Positions 5,531-7,203 of a stretch of DNA of 7,203 nt are shown here, piece by piece (the first letter of the stretch is position 1; every line of letters starts with the position of its first letter). A program made the position numbers and the translations under genes. Below the pieces are notes generated by a model, which was given only the letters and a program-made list of their open reading frames with translations, was not told the origin of the DNA and made no database searches. Origin of the DNA: Neptuniibacter sp. (GTDB lineage Bacteria > Pseudomonadota > Gammaproteobacteria > Pseudomonadales > Balneatricaceae); NCBI GenBank assembly GCA_030149405.1, contig JASBRM010000102.1:1-7203 (forward strand), in the 5' to 3' direction.

Positions 5531-6423
5531 GTGCTTTTTGGAGCGCGTGGGTAACGGTTATTACCCTAGCAGTAATCCTTGGTTGTACTTGGTTGCTACT
5601 TGCTACTCGTAAGAGCCAGCCACACCAGGACACTACTGAAGAAACTTTAGGCCATGAGTTTGATGGCATTGAAGAGTACGACAACCCACTGCCAAAGTGG
5701 TGGTTCCAGATGTTTATCGGAACTGTGATCTTCGGTCTGGCTTACCTGACCCTTTATCCAGGTTTCGGTAACTTCCAGGGCCTTCTGGGCTGGTCTTCTA
5801 CAGGTCAGTGGGAAGACGAAATGAAGCACGCTGAAGAAACCTACAAGCCTGTTTTCGCAAAATATGCAGCACTGCCTGTTGAAGAGTTGGTTTCCAACCC
5901 TGAAAACGAAAATGGTCTGAAAATGGGTCAGCGTATGTTCGCTAACAACTGCTCACTGTGTCACGGCACAGCGGCAACTGGCGCACACGGCTTCCCTAAC
6001 CTGACTGACGCTGACTGGCTGTACGGCGGCGATGCTGCGACTATCAAAGCATCTATCGCAAACGGCCGTAGTGGTGCAATGCCTCCTTGGGGTGCTGTAC
6101 TGGGTGAAGAAGGCGTACGTGACGTAACTAACTACGTACTGTCTCTGAGCGGTGCTGAATCAGATGCTGAAGCAGCTGCTCGCGGCCAGACTCAGTTCCA
6201 GGCTCTGTGTACTGCATGTCACGGTGCTGACGGTAAAGGCCTGCCAATTCTGGGCGCGCCTAACCTGACTGATGACGTTTGGTTGTACGGTGGTTCCTTT
6301 GAGAAGGTTGCTCACTCAATCCGCAACGGTCGTGCCGGTGTAATGCCAGCGCATAAAGACCTGCTGAGTGATGAGAAAATTCACCTGATCACAGCATACG
6401 TATACAGCCTGTCTAATAAATAA
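5527..6423 (+). CDS. ccoP: Cytochrome cbb3 oxidase subunit III (CcoP), diheme cytochrome c
   Basis: The 298-residue protein has two N-terminal membrane helices (about 4-26 and 60-79) separated by the conserved EYDNPLPKWWFQMF block (50-63). Two periplasmic cytochrome c domains follow. Heme sites are CSLCH (Cys142, Cys145, His146) and CTACH (Cys228, Cys231, His232), with Met185 (AMPPW) and Met273 (VMPAH) as likely axial ligands. Each domain repeats the pattern PNLTDxxWLYGG (157-168, 245-256), showing internal duplication. CcoP is the electron entry point, accepting from soluble or membrane cytochrome c and passing to CcoO. GGGAG lies nine bases before ATG, which overlaps the ccoQ stop. Last gene of the operon, followed by a strong terminator. 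Confidence 0.98.
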   Translation: MSAFWSAWVTVITLAVILGCTWLLLATRKSQPHQDTTEETLGHEFDGIEEYDNPLPKWWFQMFIGTVIFGLAYLTLYPGFGNFQGLLGWSSTGQWEDEMKHAEETYKPVFAKYAALPVEELVSNPENENGLKMGQRMFANNCSLCHGTAATGAHGFPNLTDADWLYGGDAATIKASIANGRSGAMPPWGAVLGEEGVRDVTNYVLSLSGAESDAEAAARGQTQFQALCTACHGADGKGLPILGAPNLTDDVWLYGGSFEKVAHSIRNGRAGVMPAHKDLLSDEKIHLITAYVYSLSNK

Positions 6424-6442
6424 AGGCTTATACTGAAAAAAT

Positions 6443-6479
6443 AAAAGGCGGTATGATACAGATCATATCGCCTTTTTTT
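6443..6479 (+). terminator. Rho-independent terminator after ccoP
   Basis: AAAGGCGGTATGAT (6444-6457) pairs with ATCATATCGCCTTT (6462-6475) around an ACAG loop: a 14-position stem with one G-T pair. T-tract 6473-6479 follows. The A-rich upstream flank could allow some function on the other strand. It sits 20 bases after the ccoP stop and closes the ccoNOQP unit. Confidence 0.93.
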
Positions 6480-6534
6480 GTGCTTCCCTATTATAATATT
6501 CAATTCTTCTAATAAACCATTCGAAACATGTGGT

Positions 6535-6540
6535 TATAAT
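6535..6540 (+). promoter_or_regulatory. Possible -10 element of ccoG
   Basis: A perfect TATAAT lies 37 bases before the ccoG ATG, giving a predicted start near 6547. A second TATAAT is at 6492-6497. Neither has a good -35 at normal spacing and no extended -10 (TGn) is present, so an activator or another promoter may be needed. No FNR box is visible here. Confidence 0.4.
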
Positions 6541-6543
6541 AGA

Positions 6544-6555
6544 TAAGTCGACTTA
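6544..6555. repeat. 12-bp perfect palindrome near the ccoG start site
   Basis: TAAGTCGACTTA is a perfect palindrome starting four bases after the TATAAT at 6535-6540 and ending 22 bases before ccoG. This position would suit a repressor operator. A perfect 12-mer palindrome is unlikely at any one site but not rare genome-wide. Confidence 0.35.
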
Positions 6556-6577
6556 AATATCACTGGTGAGCAACAGT

Positions 6578-7203
6578 ATGAGTCAGATTCCGGTACAAGA
6601 TGTAACTCCTAAGTCCAAGAAAGGACAAACTGAAAATTTTGACCTGTATGCAAAACGTGAGCATATCTACGTTAAGAACTACACAGGCATTTTCAAAAAA
6701 TTCCGTCAGATCAGTAGCTTCATCATGCTACTCATGTTCTTCGGCTTCTCCTGGTTAACCTGGGATGGCCGTCAGGCGGTACTATTCGACCTACCAAATA
6801 GACAGTTCCATGTATTTGGCATGACGTTCTGGCCACAGGATTTCATGTTACTTTCCTGGCTTCTGATTATTCTGGCTTTTGCCCTCTTCTTCTTCACAGT
6901 ATTTGCTGGCCGCTTATGGTGTGGTTATGCCTGCCCTCAGTTCGTGTGGACCTGGATCTACATCTGGATCGAAAACCATACTGAAGGCGACCGCAATGCC
7001 CGAATGAAGCTGGACAAGCAAAAAGGCTGGAGCTCAGAGAAACTCCGTAAAAAAGGAATGAAACATTTTTTGTGGGTAGTCTTCTCAATCGCCTCAGCAG
7101 TTGCCTTTGTTGGATATTTCACCCCTATTCGTGAGCTCATTCCTAGCCTGTTTGCTGCCGAGCTGGGCCCTTGGGAATTCTGGTGGATTGGATTTATCGC
7201 GGT
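6578..7203 (+). CDS. ccoG: Cytochrome c oxidase accessory protein CcoG (partial, 3' end outside window)
   Basis: An open frame of 208 codons runs off the window end with no stop. The protein matches CcoG/FixG/RdxA: the N-terminal motif LYAKREHIYVKNYTGIFKKFR (23-43), a first membrane helix (about 45-61), then DLPNRQFHVFGMTFWPQDF (71-89). A second helix (88-110) is followed by the conserved GRLWCGYACPQFVW block (111-124) with Cys115 and Cys119, and a third helix lies at about 163-181. The two ferredoxin-type clusters and C-terminal domain expected in this family lie beyond the window. CcoG is a membrane cupric reductase that helps supply Cu(I) for CuB assembly in cbb3 oxidase. GGTGAG lies seven bases before the ATG. 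The ccoP terminator separates it from ccoNOQP, so it likely has its own promoter. Confidence 0.96.
   Translation, partial: MSQIPVQDVTPKSKKGQTENFDLYAKREHIYVKNYTGIFKKFRQISSFIMLLMFFGFSWLTWDGRQAVLFDLPNRQFHVFGMTFWPQDFMLLSWLLIILAFALFFFTVFAGRLWCGYACPQFVWTWIYIWIENHTEGDRNARMKLDKQKGWSSEKLRKKGMKHFLWVVFSIASAVAFVGYFTPIRELIPSLFAAELGPWEFWWIGFIA

Noticed and set aside
6492..6497. First TATAAT after the ccoP terminator as the ccoG promoter
   Set aside because: It lies 80 bases before the ATG with no -35 match; the second TATAAT at 6535 fits better. AT-rich spacers yield such hexamers by chance.
1..7203. CRISPR arrays, insertion sequences, tRNA or rRNA genes, phage or defence genes
   Set aside because: I saw no regularly spaced repeats, transposase-like frames, terminal repeats or tRNA-like folds. 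All well-supported genes are housekeeping or respiratory.

Overview
The window looks like chromosomal DNA of an aerobic or microaerobic gammaproteobacterium. The gene set (a complete ccoNOQP operon followed by ccoG, an RlmM-type 23S rRNA methyltransferase, TusA and a minimal ProQ/FinO protein), the moderate GC content and the protein sequences suggest a marine Oceanospirillales-like or Pseudomonas-related lineage. The lineage is an inference; no rRNA or other marker is present. I see no mobile element, CRISPR array, tRNA, rRNA or clear sign of horizontal transfer.

Left part (1-2893), mostly on the minus strand. It holds a minimal ProQ/FinO RNA chaperone (GTG start), tusA (sulfur relay), a small plus-strand ABM-fold monooxygenase gene, and a two-gene unit. 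In that unit a KANL3/Tex30-like alpha/beta hydrolase (GTG start) overlaps rlmM (TTG start) by 4 bases. These are housekeeping or RNA-related genes: an RNA chaperone, a tRNA-thiolation sulfur carrier and an rRNA methyltransferase.

Middle (2894-3265). A 372-base divergent intergenic region separates the hydrolase from ccoN. It carries a near-consensus FNR/Anr box at 2945-2958, more than 300 bases upstream of ccoN, so the operon may have a long leader. In that leader is an 18-codon ORF with a CxxC motif plus Met and His residues. It may be chance, but it is the most interesting speculative element here because the operon encodes a copper enzyme.

Right part (3266-7203), plus strand. ccoN, ccoO, ccoQ and ccoP are tightly packed and encode the cbb3-type, high-oxygen-affinity terminal oxidase. 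CcoN holds heme b, heme b3 and CuB. CcoO and CcoP are membrane-anchored mono- and di-heme cytochromes c that feed electrons in. CcoQ is the small stabilising subunit. A strong Rho-independent terminator follows ccoP. ccoG, the membrane iron-sulfur cupric reductase needed for cbb3 copper loading, then starts from its own spacer and runs off the window end.

I found no clearly new biological system. The candidates worth checking are regulatory: the ccoN leader ORF, inverted repeats upstream of the ProQ-like gene and ccoG, and a nested hairpin between two convergent genes.
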